Shown one piece after another: positions 41,541 to 50,636 of a stretch of 64,000 nt of DNA. The position numbers were made by a program, and so were the translations under genes. The notes under the pieces were generated by a model. That model had not been told where the DNA came from. It searched no databases and worked only from the letters and a program-made list of their open reading frames with translations. The stretch is from Pilimelia columellifera (GTDB lineage Bacteria > Actinomycetota > Actinomycetes > Mycobacteriales > Micromonosporaceae), in the NCBI RefSeq assembly GCF_039532605.1, contig NZ_BAAARY010000006.1:105702-169701 (forward strand), read 5' to 3'. Position 1 is the stretch's first letter. Each line of letters begins with the position of its first letter.

Positions 41541-42398
41541 GTGTCGGACACGAACGTCGGCGGGCGGCTGGTGTTGCTGGGGGCGCCGCTGGGCAATGTC
41601 GGGGACGCCTCGACGCGGCTTCGTGAGTCGTTGGCCTCCGCCGATGTGGTGGCGGCCGAGGACACCAGACGGTTGTCCCGGCTGGCCCGTGACCTGGGTG
41701 TCGAGATCACCGGGCGGGTGGTGTCGTATTTCGAGGGCAACGAGTCCCGCCGCGGCGGCGATCTCGTTGCGGCCGTCGCCGGCGGGTCGACCGTCGCGGT
41801 GATCACCGATGGCGGGATGCCCAGCGTGTCAGACCCGGGTTTCCGGCTGGTGCGGGCGGTCCTGGACGCTGGCCTGCCGGTGTCGGTGGCGCCGGGACCA
41901 TCCGCGGTGACGACGGCGTTGGCGCTGTCGGGGCTGCCCTGTGACCGCTTCTGTTTCGAGGGTTTCCTGCCGCGCAAGCCGGCCGAGCGCCGTGCGGCGC
42001 TACGCGCGCTGGCCACCGAACCGCGCACCGTGGTGCTGTTCGAGGCCCCGCACCGGCTGGCCGGCGCGTTGGCCGACCTGGTCGGGGCGTTCGGGCCGCA
42101 GCGCCCGGCGGCGGTCTGCCGGGAGATGACCAAGACCTACGAGGAGGTTCGCCGCGGCCCGCTCGCCGAGCTTGCGGAGTGGGCCGGCGCGGCTCAGGCC
42201 AGGGGCGAGATCACGCTAGTGGTGGGTGGCAGCCCGGCGGCGCGGGCGACGGCCTCGGACCAGGAGCTGCTGGCGGCGGTGGCGGCGCGCGAGGCCGCCG
42301 GGTCGTCGCGCCGGGACGCCGTCGCTGAGGTCGCGGAGGCGTTCGGCGCGCCGCGTCGGCGGGTCTACGCGCTCGCCCTGGGGGCATCCCCGGCGTGA
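41541..42398 (+). CDS. rsmI: 16S rRNA (cytidine1402-2'-O)-methyltransferase
   Basis: A 285-aa tetrapyrrole-methylase-fold enzyme modifying C1402 of 16S rRNA. Motifs: GRLVLLGAPLGNVGDAS, VVAAEDTRRLSRL, VITDGGMPSVSDPGFRLV, FEGFLPRKPAERR, EAPHRL and AVCREMTKTYEE. GTG 41541 has GGAGG five nt upstream. An in-frame GTG at 41496, 8 nt after the TAGGCT box, would give a leaderless form 15 residues longer; the family usually starts close to the first beta-strand, favouring 41541. Confidence 0.92.
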   Translation: MSDTNVGGRLVLLGAPLGNVGDASTRLRESLASADVVAAEDTRRLSRLARDLGVEITGRVVSYFEGNESRRGGDLVAAVAGGSTVAVITDGGMPSVSDPGFRLVRAVLDAGLPVSVAPGPSAVTTALALSGLPCDRFCFEGFLPRKPAERRAALRALATEPRTVVLFEAPHRLAGALADLVGAFGPQRPAAVCREMTKTYEEVRRGPLAELAEWAGAAQARGEITLVVGGSPAARATASDQELLAAVAAREAAGSSRRDAVAEVAEAFGAPRRRVYALALGASPA

Positions 42399-42493
42399 CG
42401 TCGGTTTGCCGATCCTGACTCTGGGGCAAGGCAAAGAGGATTCTCTCTTCCGCGGGGCTGGGCCTTCCGGTCCCTGAGCGGACGGAGTCAGCG

Positions 42494-43348
42494 ATGCGCA
42501 CAGGACCACAGCTGCTCGCCGCCCTCATCCTCAGCGGGTCGCTCGTCGCTCCGGCGCCGACGGCGGCGGCCGGGACCGGCGCCGTCCCCGGCCCGACGCT
42601 GCGGGCCGGGCCGGTGCGGTTGCCGATCAGAGGGTTCGCCTCATGGGCCTTCCTGGACCGCCGGACCGGACAGGTCGTCGGATCGCCCAACCGGGCCGCG
42701 GTCTCATCCACCGAATCGATGATCAAAGTCTGGATCATCGCCGACTACCTGCGCCGGCGGGCCCGCGGCAACTGGCTCACGCCCGTCCAACGGCGCGACA
42801 CCTCCCGGGCGATCATCTGGAGCGACGACAACGCCGCCGAACGGCTCTACCGGGCCGGGGGCCGCGACAAGGTCATCCAGCGGCTCGTCATCACCTGCCG
42901 GCTCACCGACACCTACGTCGGCTACCGGGGCTGGTGGAGCCGGACCCAGATGTCAGCCCGGGACGCCGTCCGGATGGGCGACTGCATCCAGCGCGGCTGG
43001 GCCGCCGGTCCGCGCTGGACGCCGTACCTGATCGACCGGATGCGCCGGGTCCAGGGCTCGATGGCCACCTACCGGCCGTGGCGGACCTGGGGCGGCGGCC
43101 GCTGGGGCATCATCACCGGCGTGCCGCGGGCGGTGGTCCCCCGCACCGGGATCAAGAACGGCTGGACGCAGATCGGCAACGACCCGGTCCGCGGTCCGTA
43201 CCGGGACCGGCACTGGCACGTCAACTGCCTCGCCGTGCATCCCGACTGGTCCGTGGCGGTGCTGCTGCGGTACCCCAGCCGGTACGCGCTCTCCTACGGG
43301 GCCCGCCGTTGCGCTCTGGTGGCCCGCCAGCTCAGCCGGCCGGCCTGA
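42494..43348 (+). CDS. Secreted serine hydrolase of the beta-lactamase/PBP type
   Basis: A 284-aa protein with an export signal (about 1-26). The penicillin-recognising triad is recognisable: SMIK (Ser75, Lys78), SDDN starting at Ser110 and KNG at 221-223 in place of KTG. The order and spacing fit class-A-like serine hydrolases. It lacks the Glu-containing omega-loop motif I would expect of a true beta-lactamase, and is Arg-rich throughout. More likely a DD-peptidase-like or inactive relative than a resistance enzyme. GGAG precedes the ATG. Confidence 0.77.
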   Translation: MRTGPQLLAALILSGSLVAPAPTAAAGTGAVPGPTLRAGPVRLPIRGFASWAFLDRRTGQVVGSPNRAAVSSTESMIKVWIIADYLRRRARGNWLTPVQRRDTSRAIIWSDDNAAERLYRAGGRDKVIQRLVITCRLTDTYVGYRGWWSRTQMSARDAVRMGDCIQRGWAAGPRWTPYLIDRMRRVQGSMATYRPWRTWGGGRWGIITGVPRAVVPRTGIKNGWTQIGNDPVRGPYRDRHWHVNCLAVHPDWSVAVLLRYPSRYALSYGARRCALVARQLSRPA

Positions 43349-43372
43349 GCGCTCGAACCGGTCCGTCGGGCG

Positions 43373-44137
43373 TCACCAGGCGTAGCCGATGAAGCCGATC
43401 GTCAGCACGACCGGTCCGGCCAGGCAGCCCAGCAGCAGGTTCCGGCGGGCGTCCGGGTCCGGCAGCCGGCCGGCGCCGGTGGCCCAGGCGGCAGCGGCGC
43501 CGCAACCCAACGCCAGCAGCAGCGCGATGATCCAACGCAGGTGCAGCCCGGCCCCTTCGCCCACGTACGCGTGCGGCTCGTCCCGGTCCAGGATGCGGGC
43601 CTGGACCACCCGGCCGGCGTCCCCGTCCGCCGCGCCCAGCAGGCCCACCTTCTCGACGACGAACCCCGGCGACTCGAACCTGCCCACGCAACGACGGCCG
43701 ACGCCGTCCCCGACGCATGAGGTGACAGTGGCCGTGCCCACCTCGCCGTGTCCCGCGGCCAGCAGCAGCGGGGTTGCCGCGACCCAGCTGAAGAACGCCG
43801 CCAGCAGGGCTAGCGGCACCAGGGCGGCCAGCGCCACGGCCGTCCGTGGCGGCCGGGCGGGGTCGGCGGCCCGCCGCGCCTGCGGCGCGGGCGGCAGCCC
43901 GGCATCCTCGTCGTCGCCGCGCCACCACTTCTCGGCGCCGTCCATCCCGCCCCACGGACCCGCGCCGGTCGCCGCCGAGCCGTTTCGCGGTGGCCCGGCG
44001 GGGCTGTCCGAGTTTTCGGCCGGCGGGTCGGCGCCTGGTGTGTCGGGCGTGTCCGAGGCCTCCGCCGAAACCGCGGTGGGGACCTCGTCCGGGGATGTTT
44101 CGGCAGCTCGGGACGCAGATGTACGCACGATCCTCAT
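43373..44137 (-). CDS. Membrane protein with disordered N-terminus, unknown function
   Basis: A 254-aa protein. Residues 1-97 are acidic/Pro-rich and disordered. Membrane helices at about 99-125, 198-218 and 233-253; between the first two is an extracytoplasmic domain of about 70 residues (GEVGTATVTSCVGDGVGRRCVGRF) with a likely Cys-Cys disulfide. No family recognised. Divergent from metG. Confidence 0.66.
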   Translation of the reverse strand: MRIVRTSASRAAETSPDEVPTAVSAEASDTPDTPGADPPAENSDSPAGPPRNGSAATGAGPWGGMDGAEKWWRGDDEDAGLPPAPQARRAADPARPPRTAVALAALVPLALLAAFFSWVAATPLLLAAGHGEVGTATVTSCVGDGVGRRCVGRFESPGFVVEKVGLLGAADGDAGRVVQARILDRDEPHAYVGEGAGLHLRWIIALLLALGCGAAAAWATGAGRLPDPDARRNLLLGCLAGPVVLTIGFIGYAW

Positions 44138-44255
44138 TGCACTACGCTCAGTCGCCGCGCCGGGGGACCCGGGCCGCGTGTCGCCGCACTTATCCGACCC
44201 GGGGTCGCTGGCGTCCGCCTGACGGACCTGCTCGCCGTAGTCGCGTCCAGGTCAC

Positions 44256-44261
44256 TAGGGT
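44256..44261 (+). promoter_or_regulatory. -10 box TAGGGT of leaderless metG
   Basis: TAGGGT 8 nt before the metG ATG; no ribosome-binding site is seen in between. Confidence 0.45.
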
Positions 44262-44269
44262 GAGCTGTC

Positions 44270-46054
44270 ATGAGCAGTGTTCTGGCAGCGGTGGCCTGGC
44301 CCTACGCCAACGGCCCCCGCCACATCGGCCACGTGTCCGGCTTCGGCGTTCCCTCCGACGTGTTCAGCCGGTACATGCGGATGGCGGGGCACGACGTGCT
44401 CATGGTCTCCGGCACCGACGAGCACGGCACCCCGATCCAGGTGCAGGCCGACGCCGAGGGGCTCACCGCCCGGCAGGCCGCCGACAAGTACAACCGGTAC
44501 ATCGTCGAGGACCTCCGGGCGTTGGGCCTGTCGTACGACCTGTTCACCCGCACCACCACCGGCAACCACTACGCCGTGGTGCAGGAGCTGTTCGAGGCGC
44601 TGGACGCCAACGGCTACATCGTCGCCAGGACGGCGATGGGCGCGATCTCGCCGTCCACCGGGCGCACTCTGCCGGACCGGTACATCGAGGGCGCCTGTCC
44701 GATCTGCCGCTACGAGGGCGCCCGTGGCGACCAGTGCGACAACTGCGGCAACCAGCTCGACCCGGCCGATCTCATCAACCCCAAGTCCAAGATCAACGGG
44801 GAGACGCCGGAGTTCCGCGAGACCGAACACCTCTACCTCGACCTGGCCGCCTTCTCCGACGCCCTCGGCCGCTGGCTGGACGGCCGCGAGGGCTGGCGTC
44901 CCAACGTGCTCAAATTCTCCCGCAACCTCGTCGAGGACCTGCGCCCCCGCGCCATCACCCGGGACCTCGACTGGGGGGTGCCGATCCCACGCGACGGCTG
45001 GGACACCAAGCGCTTCTATGTGTGGTTCGACGCCGTCATCGGCTACCTGTCGGCCTCGATCGAGTGGGCCCGCCGCAGCGGCGACCCCGACGCCTGGCGC
45101 CGCTACTGGCAGAGCCCGGACGCCCGCAGCTACTACTTCATGGGCAAGGACAACATCGTCTTCCACTCGCTCATCTGGCCCGGCATCGTCCTGGGCTACA
45201 ACGGCGAGGGCGCCAACGGCGGCAAGCCCGGCGCGCGTGGGGCGCTCAATCTCCCCACCGAGGTCGTCTCCAGCGAATACCTGACGATGGAGGGCCGCAA
45301 GTTCTCCTCGTCCCGCCGGGTCGTCATCTACGTCCGTGACTTCCTCGAACGCTACGACGCCGACGCGCTGCGGTACTTCATCGCCGTCGCCGGACCGGAG
45401 ACCACCGACACCGACTTCACCTGGGCCGAGTTCGTCCGCCGCAACAACGACGAGCTGGTCGCCGGCTGGGGGAACCTGGTCAACCGGTCCGTCGCGATGG
45501 CGGCGAAGAACTTCGGCGCCGTGCCGCCGGTCGACGCCGCCGGCCTCACCCCCGAGGACGAGGCGCTGCTGGCGTTCGCCCGCTCCGGTTTCGACGCCGT
45601 GGGCGATCTCATCGCCCGGCACCGGCACAAGCAGGCCGTCGGCGAGGCGATGCGGGTCGTGGCCGAGGCCAACCGGTACCTGTCGGACCAGGCGCCCTGG
45701 AAGCTCAAGGGCGAGGACGACAAGCCACGGATGGGGACCATCCTGCACGTGGCGCTCCAGGTCGTCCGAGACGCGAACACGTTGCTCACCCCGTTCCTGC
45801 CGCATTCGGCGCAGCGGGTTCACGAGCTGCTCGGCGGTCAGGGCGTGCACGCCCCGATGCCGCGTATCGAGCAGGTCGAGGACCTCGACGGCGGGCCTGC
45901 CTACCCGATCATCACCGGCGACTACACCGTCGGCGCGCGATGGGAGTCGCAGCCGATCGTGGCGGGCGCCCCGCTGGCCGCCCCGACGCCGGTGTTCCGC
46001 AAGCTCGACCCGTTGGTGGTCGAGGAGGAGCTGGCCCGCCTCGAACCTGCCTGA
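44270..46054 (+). CDS. metG: Methionyl-tRNA synthetase
   Basis: A 594-aa class I aminoacyl-tRNA synthetase. The HIGH motif is literally HIGH at residues 18-21; the KMSKS motif is KFSSSR from Lys344. The connective insertion has one zinc knuckle, Cys143, Cys146, Cys156 and Cys159 (CPIC, CDNC). The anticodon-binding helical domain follows to the end; there is no C-terminal EMAP-like tRNA-binding domain. The organism uses the long zinc-containing form. Position before tatD-rsmA-ispE is conserved, although three genes lie between here. Confidence 0.95.
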   Translation: MSSVLAAVAWPYANGPRHIGHVSGFGVPSDVFSRYMRMAGHDVLMVSGTDEHGTPIQVQADAEGLTARQAADKYNRYIVEDLRALGLSYDLFTRTTTGNHYAVVQELFEALDANGYIVARTAMGAISPSTGRTLPDRYIEGACPICRYEGARGDQCDNCGNQLDPADLINPKSKINGETPEFRETEHLYLDLAAFSDALGRWLDGREGWRPNVLKFSRNLVEDLRPRAITRDLDWGVPIPRDGWDTKRFYVWFDAVIGYLSASIEWARRSGDPDAWRRYWQSPDARSYYFMGKDNIVFHSLIWPGIVLGYNGEGANGGKPGARGALNLPTEVVSSEYLTMEGRKFSSSRRVVIYVRDFLERYDADALRYFIAVAGPETTDTDFTWAEFVRRNNDELVAGWGNLVNRSVAMAAKNFGAVPPVDAAGLTPEDEALLAFARSGFDAVGDLIARHRHKQAVGEAMRVVAEANRYLSDQAPWKLKGEDDKPRMGTILHVALQVVRDANTLLTPFLPHSAQRVHELLGGQGVHAPMPRIEQVEDLDGGPAYPIITGDYTVGARWESQPIVAGAPLAAPTPVFRKLDPLVVEEELARLEPA

Positions 46055-46183
46055 CCACCAGCGGCGATCAGGGCTGATTCGTCCCGCTCGCCTGCTGGTC
46101 GTTCGGCCAGTTCCAGGCGTCTGGGATCGACGGCGGGCAAGTTTATCGATATAACCGTCGGTAGCCCCCACGATTGGAACGCG

Positions 46184-48604
46184 ATGCGCCGATGCACGTC
46201 GAGCCGTCTCGTGCTCGTGCTCGCCGCCGTCGTCCTGACGGCGCTCGGCGCCATCCTGCCCGCCGTGGCGGCTGCGGCGTCCACCGCCGGCACGCTCGTC
46301 GTGTTCGTGGTCGAGAGCGCCGAGCGCCCCATGCCCAACGCGCGGGTCATGGTCTTCGACGACGACGGCGTCACCAAGCTTGACGAGCGGTCGACCAACG
46401 ACGTCGGCGGCGTCGTCTTCCCGGATCTGGCCGACGGCCGGTACAAGATCTTCCTGCGGGCCCACGGGATGGACATGTGGGCGCCGGGCGTCGAGCAGGT
46501 CGGAGACGCGGCCACCTACACGGTGCGGGGCGGCCGGCAGACGACCGTCACCGTCACCGCCCTCCCGCACGCGGTGGTCTCCGGCGAGCTGGTCGGCGGT
46601 GACGGCTTCCCGATCGTCGTCGGGTCCTTGGTGGTGGAGCCCCTCGGCGATTTCGGCTTCCGGATGGAGGGACGGCTCGACGGCGAGGGCAAAGCCACCC
46701 TGCGGGTCGCCCCCGGGACCTACCGCGTCGGGTTCGCCACCGGCGGCGCCGTCCAGTGGGCGCCCGGCCGGATCGCCGCTGACCAGGCCGCCGAGCATGA
46801 GCTGGCGGTCGGCGATCGGATCGAGGTCCGCGAGGTGACGTTGCCGGTCGGGTCCCTGCGGGGCACGGTCGTGGACGCCGCTGGGGAGCCGGTTCCCGGC
46901 GTCGCGGTGCGCCTGCACACCGGCACGGTCCCCATGCACGAGGCGTTCACCAACCGGCGCGGCATCTACGAGATCGAGCGGGTGTATCCGGGCTCGTACC
47001 GGGTGTCGTTCGACGCCAGTCGCGGGATGCCGCAGTGGGCGCCCGGCAAGACCCGCCCGGCCGAGGCGACCACGGTCGCCGTCGCCGCCGGCGCGGCCCG
47101 CACGCTCGACGAGACCCTGCTGCCCACCGGGGACATCACCGGCACGCTTCTGGACGCCGTGGGCGCGCCGATCCAGGGCGGGATCGTGACGGTCATCGCC
47201 CGCCCCGACGCCGGGGCCTTCGACCACACCGTCGAGACCACCGACGAACGGGGACAGTTCACCGTCCGCGGGATCAGCGTCGGCGAGTACACACTTGGTT
47301 TCGCCACCCCGCAGGGGCGTCGCCAGTACAGCCGCGGCCGGCTGACAATCGATACCGCCGATCCGGTCACGGTCCGCGCCGGTGAGCCCACCGTCGTCGA
47401 GGAGCGGATCGTCCCCGGGCGCACGCTGGAGCTGGTCGCGGTGGACGCCAGGTCCGACCAGCCGGTCCCGAACTTCTGCGCCTCCCTCGTCGGCCCGGAC
47501 GTCAGCCGCATCCCCGACGACGCCCCCGGCGGCCCGCCGGGCGGCTGCACCACCTCGGGCTCGCTCATCCTCACCGATCTCGCGCCCGGCGAGTACCAGG
47601 CGACGGTGCGCCCGCGCGACGGCCACCTGCCGGTCGTCCGCGCGGTCCGGGTGGCCGCGGAACGGCCCGGCAAGAGCGCCCGAGCCGTCGTGCGGGTCCC
47701 GCGCGGGGGCCGGATCGCGGTGGCCGTCACCGCGGCCGAGACGGGCGAGCCGGTCGTGGGCGCCGAGGTGTACGCGACGCCGGTCCACGCCACCGTCGAC
47801 CGACCGGCGCCGTTCTCGACCGCCGCCGCCGGCACGGCGACCAGTCAGGCTCTGTCCCCCGGCCGGTACCAGCTGTTCGTGGAGCCACGCAACAGCGCCC
47901 TCGGCCGCCAGTGGGTCGGCCCGTCCGGCGGCGTGGGCCAGCGGGGCGCCGCTGCCGCGATCAGCGTCACCGCCGGGGGAACGGTGACGGCGCCTCCGAT
48001 CGTGCTGGACCGGGCGGGCGTCATCCAGGGGCGGGTGACGTCGGAGGCCACCGGGAAACCGATGCCGGCGGTGGTGACGTGGCGCGCCGAGGTCGGCAGC
48101 GGCGTACGGGTCGACTCCGTCAACACGGACGCTTTCGGCCGCTTCGTCGCCGGTGGCTTCGGACCCTACGCCTGGCCGCTGCGCTTCACCAACGGCTCGG
48201 TCGCCCGCCAGTGGTCGGGCGGCGTCGCGGACGAGGCGGCCGCCGCGACCGTCGAGGTGGTCGCCGACGACACCGTCGGGTTGGACGCCGGGCTTGTCCG
48301 GGGCGTGCCGGTTCACGGTCTGGTCACCGCCCACGACTGGGCCGCGACGACGGTGACGGCGGTCAGCGCCACGACCGGTCTGCCGTTGGACACCGTCCGG
48401 GCTGATCCGATGAGCAACGGTTACCGGCTGCGGGTTCTGCCGGGGCAGTGGGTGAAGCTGCGGCACACGGTGCAGACCGCCACCTGCCGGGTCACCGCCT
48501 GGCACGAGCGCGCGGACAGCTTCCGCCGGGCCGTGGCGGTCCAGGTCGGGTCGGACGGGGCGAAGGTCCGGCTGGTCACCTCCCGCCCGCCGGGCCGTCG
48601 CTGA
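46184..48604 (+). CDS. Large secreted protein of carboxypeptidase-regulatory/CnaB-like repeats
   Basis: An 806-aa exported protein (signal about 1-31) made of consecutive beta-sandwich repeats of the carboxypeptidase-regulatory type. Repeats carry G-x-V-x-D-x2-G-x-PV-x-G-V (GTVVDAAGEPVPGVAV) and end near a WAPG motif at residues 99, 192 and 285, exactly 93 apart, then a diverged QYSRG at about 381; later units have QWVG and QWSG. No membrane anchor, LPXTG motif or catalytic domain is seen. Probably an extracellular structural or adhesion protein. AT-rich TTTATCGATATAACC lies 30 nt upstream of the ATG. Confidence 0.78.
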   Translation: MRRCTSSRLVLVLAAVVLTALGAILPAVAAAASTAGTLVVFVVESAERPMPNARVMVFDDDGVTKLDERSTNDVGGVVFPDLADGRYKIFLRAHGMDMWAPGVEQVGDAATYTVRGGRQTTVTVTALPHAVVSGELVGGDGFPIVVGSLVVEPLGDFGFRMEGRLDGEGKATLRVAPGTYRVGFATGGAVQWAPGRIAADQAAEHELAVGDRIEVREVTLPVGSLRGTVVDAAGEPVPGVAVRLHTGTVPMHEAFTNRRGIYEIERVYPGSYRVSFDASRGMPQWAPGKTRPAEATTVAVAAGAARTLDETLLPTGDITGTLLDAVGAPIQGGIVTVIARPDAGAFDHTVETTDERGQFTVRGISVGEYTLGFATPQGRRQYSRGRLTIDTADPVTVRAGEPTVVEERIVPGRTLELVAVDARSDQPVPNFCASLVGPDVSRIPDDAPGGPPGGCTTSGSLILTDLAPGEYQATVRPRDGHLPVVRAVRVAAERPGKSARAVVRVPRGGRIAVAVTAAETGEPVVGAEVYATPVHATVDRPAPFSTAAAGTATSQALSPGRYQLFVEPRNSALGRQWVGPSGGVGQRGAAAAISVTAGGTVTAPPIVLDRAGVIQGRVTSEATGKPMPAVVTWRAEVGSGVRVDSVNTDAFGRFVAGGFGPYAWPLRFTNGSVARQWSGGVADEAAAATVEVVADDTVGLDAGLVRGVPVHGLVTAHDWAATTVTAVSATTGLPLDTVRADPMSNGYRLRVLPGQWVKLRHTVQTATCRVTAWHERADSFRRAVAVQVGSDGAKVRLVTSRPPGRR

Positions 48605-48614
48605 GCCGACCTGG

Positions 48615-49658
48615 TCACAGCGGATAGTGGTGGTCGGTGGTCCAGCGTTCGTTGATGTCGCCGACCGGGGCCCAGGTCTCGTAGACGCCACGTTCGTGGC
48701 ACTGGGCAGCCAGGGTGGCGACCTGGTCGGCGTCCGGCTGGCACAGCCGCAGGCGGGCCCAGCCGCCGTCGTCGCTGACGACCGCGCAGCGGACGCCGCG
48801 CCAGTTGGCGTAGCGGGTCCGCCGGACCAGGGACTCGACCGGGTACCGGGCGGCCCGTGACATCGCCAGCACCCGGAACTCTGGCGGGTCGGCGACGGTG
48901 TCGTGTTCGTCGCCGCGGAACTGGCCGATGAGCCGGCTGGTGCCCCGGTCAGCTGTCGGCACGGGCAGGTACTCCTGGTCGGCGGCTGGTCCCAGCGCGG
49001 CGAGCAGGCCGCGCCACCGGGCGCCGGCCATCCGCAGCCAGCCGCGCTGCTCGGGCTGGTAGCTGTAGAGGGTGACCTCGTCGCCGTCGGCGGTGTGGGC
49101 CAACAGCGAGGCGTGCGCCGGCATCGGGAGGTCGAGCAGGTCGGTGGTGAGGAACTCGGGGATGAGGTGCTGCGCGCTGGGCGTGAAGCCGGTGCCGAGC
49201 ACCGGCGGCCCGACCCGGTAGCCGGACGGCATGGTGATGAGTCCGAGGTGGTCGGCGGGCGTGGGGACCGTGTAGTCGGACGGGTCGATCGCCCGCCACC
49301 GTAGGACGTAGGCAATGTCCGGCCGGTCGGTGTGGCTGTCGTTGTCGGTGCGGAGCAGTCGTAGCCCGTCGGGGGAGCGGAGCAGCTCGGCGGCGTCCCA
49401 TTCGCGGTAGCAGAAGCCGGTGGCGAGCCAGCCTTTGAGGTAGCCGGTGACCTGCCGGGCCGAAAGCACCTTCATCATCCGGGTTCCGCGGCGGATGCCC
49501 GCGGTCTGGCGGATCAGCTCCAGATGCGGGTCGGGTTGCCGGGTCGGAGTCTGGGAGAGTCGGTGGACGTGCTCCCAGCCGCCGCTGTCGCGGCTGACAG
49601 GGGCCATGAGCGGGACCTCCGCCGGTCCGTCGTACGTCGCGGCGGCACTGCTGCGCAT
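48615..49658 (-). CDS. Conserved hypothetical protein, 347 aa
   Basis: A soluble protein with no recognised domain. Two similar-looking halves may exist: LTTDLLDLPMPAHASLLAHT and YSYQPEQRGWLRMAGARW in the centre, VRCAVVSDDGGWARLRLCQP near the end. The first 60 residues contain MRSSAAATYDGPAEVPLMAPVS, then a helical RQVTGYLKGWLATGFCYREWDAAELL region. ATG 49658 is chosen because TAGGCT ends 5 nt upstream (leaderless); longer frames would cross the neighbouring promoter. It is divergent from the Clp_N/HTH gene. I do not recognise it. Confidence 0.66.
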   Translation of the reverse strand: MRSSAAATYDGPAEVPLMAPVSRDSGGWEHVHRLSQTPTRQPDPHLELIRQTAGIRRGTRMMKVLSARQVTGYLKGWLATGFCYREWDAAELLRSPDGLRLLRTDNDSHTDRPDIAYVLRWRAIDPSDYTVPTPADHLGLITMPSGYRVGPPVLGTGFTPSAQHLIPEFLTTDLLDLPMPAHASLLAHTADGDEVTLYSYQPEQRGWLRMAGARWRGLLAALGPAADQEYLPVPTADRGTSRLIGQFRGDEHDTVADPPEFRVLAMSRAARYPVESLVRRTRYANWRGVRCAVVSDDGGWARLRLCQPDADQVATLAAQCHERGVYETWAPVGDINERWTTDHHYPL

Positions 49659-49663
49659 TACGG

Positions 49664-49669
49664 AGCCTA
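49664..49669 (-). promoter_or_regulatory. -10 box TAGGCT of leaderless hypothetical gene
   Basis: Minus-strand TAGGCT, 5 nt from the ATG at 49658. Confidence 0.5.
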
Positions 49670-49761
49670 CGGTCACCGGCGCAACGTATCGGCGTTCGGC
49701 GGCGGGGGGGTTAACAGTGGATGGACCGGGCGGATAGCCGGACCCGGCACGCCTGGCAATC

Positions 49762-49807
49762 GTCAACTCAGGGTTGACGAGACGCCACCCGTCAACTTAG
49801 AGTTGAC
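49762..49807 (+). promoter_or_regulatory. Promoter with twin 17-bp operators upstream of Clp_N/HTH gene
   Basis: Two palindromes of identical form GTCAAC-N5-GTTGAC lie at 49762-49778 and 49791-49807, 29 bp apart. The first contains a consensus -35 (TTGACG, 49774-49779), the second contains the -10 (TAGAGT, 49798-49803), separated by 18 bp, and the ATG is 6 nt after the -10. A repressor on either site would block the promoter; the HTH-bearing product is the natural candidate. Confidence 0.75.
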
Positions 49808-49809
49808 GA

Positions 49810-50553
49810 ATGACTGAGCCTGTGGGAAACCCGCACCCGATCCGCCTCGACGACCTCATCGACGGCATCAAGAAAACCCGTACCGACCCGTTGGAACAGC
49901 TCTCCGACGCGGTCATGGTGGCCGACCACCTCGGCGACGTCGCCGACCACCTCATCGGCCACTTCGTCGACCAAGCCCGACGCTCCGGCGCATCCTGGAC
50001 CGACATCGGCCGCAGCATGGGCGTCACCAAGCAGGCCGCCCAGAAGCGGTTCGTCGCCAAAGACCCCGGGGAACCCTCCGACCTGGACCCAAACCAGGGC
50101 TTCCAGCGGTTCACCGTCAAGGCGCGAAACGTCGTCATGGCAGCCCAGCACGAGGCCCGCACGGCTGGCAACGCCGAGATCGGGCCCGCGCACCTGATCC
50201 TCGGGCTGACCAGCGAGCCGACGGCCATCGCCATGACGGCGCTCGCCGCGCAGCGGATCACCACCGACGCCGTCCGCGCCGCCGCCACCGCCGCCCTCCC
50301 GCCGGCCACCCAGTCACCGGAGCTCATCCCGTTCGACGCCGGGGCGCGCAAGGCGTTGGAGCTGACCTTCCGCCAGGCCCTGCGGCTGGGCCACAACTAT
50401 GTCGGCACCGAGCACATCCTGCTGGCCCTGCTGGACCAGGAGAACGGCGACGGCGTCCTGACCGGCCTCGGCGTCGACCGGGCCGCCGCCGAAGCCCACG
50501 TCGCCGCAGCGGTGGCGGCCGCCGTCGCCGCGAGCAAGCAGGCCACACAGTGA
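49810..50553 (+). CDS. Clp_N-domain protein with N-terminal helix-turn-helix
   Basis: A 247-aa protein. An N-terminal helical region includes SGASWTDIGRSMGVTKQAAQ (about 58-77), a typical helix-turn-helix. From about 97 two Clp_N repeats follow: RFTVKARNVVMAAQHEA with IGPAHLILGLTSEP, then FDAGARKALELTFRQALRL with YVGTEHILLALLDQENGDG. There is no ATPase domain, so it is not a Clp chaperone but a stand-alone N-domain protein, which in Clp proteins binds substrates or adaptors. Twin palindromes in its own promoter suggest autoregulation. Leaderless start at ATG 49810. Confidence 0.82.
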   Translation: MTEPVGNPHPIRLDDLIDGIKKTRTDPLEQLSDAVMVADHLGDVADHLIGHFVDQARRSGASWTDIGRSMGVTKQAAQKRFVAKDPGEPSDLDPNQGFQRFTVKARNVVMAAQHEARTAGNAEIGPAHLILGLTSEPTAIAMTALAAQRITTDAVRAAATAALPPATQSPELIPFDAGARKALELTFRQALRLGHNYVGTEHILLALLDQENGDGVLTGLGVDRAAAEAHVAAAVAAAVAASKQATQ

Positions 50554-50636
50554 CGCCAGCGGGCCCACGCGTCACCGCCGGCCGGCAGCGTCCCGGCCGT
50601 GTTCGGGCCCTCGGGCATGTGTGATGCTGGGCGGCG

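Noticed and set aside
42494..43348. Class A beta-lactamase resistance gene
   Set aside because: KTG is KNG and the omega-loop Glu motif is not found, so resistance activity cannot be claimed.
44255..49315. 1686-codon minus-strand open frame
   Set aside because: It lies opposite metG and the repeat protein and reads as Gly/Arg/Asp/Val-rich shadow sequence typical of high-GC DNA; no domain is recognisable.
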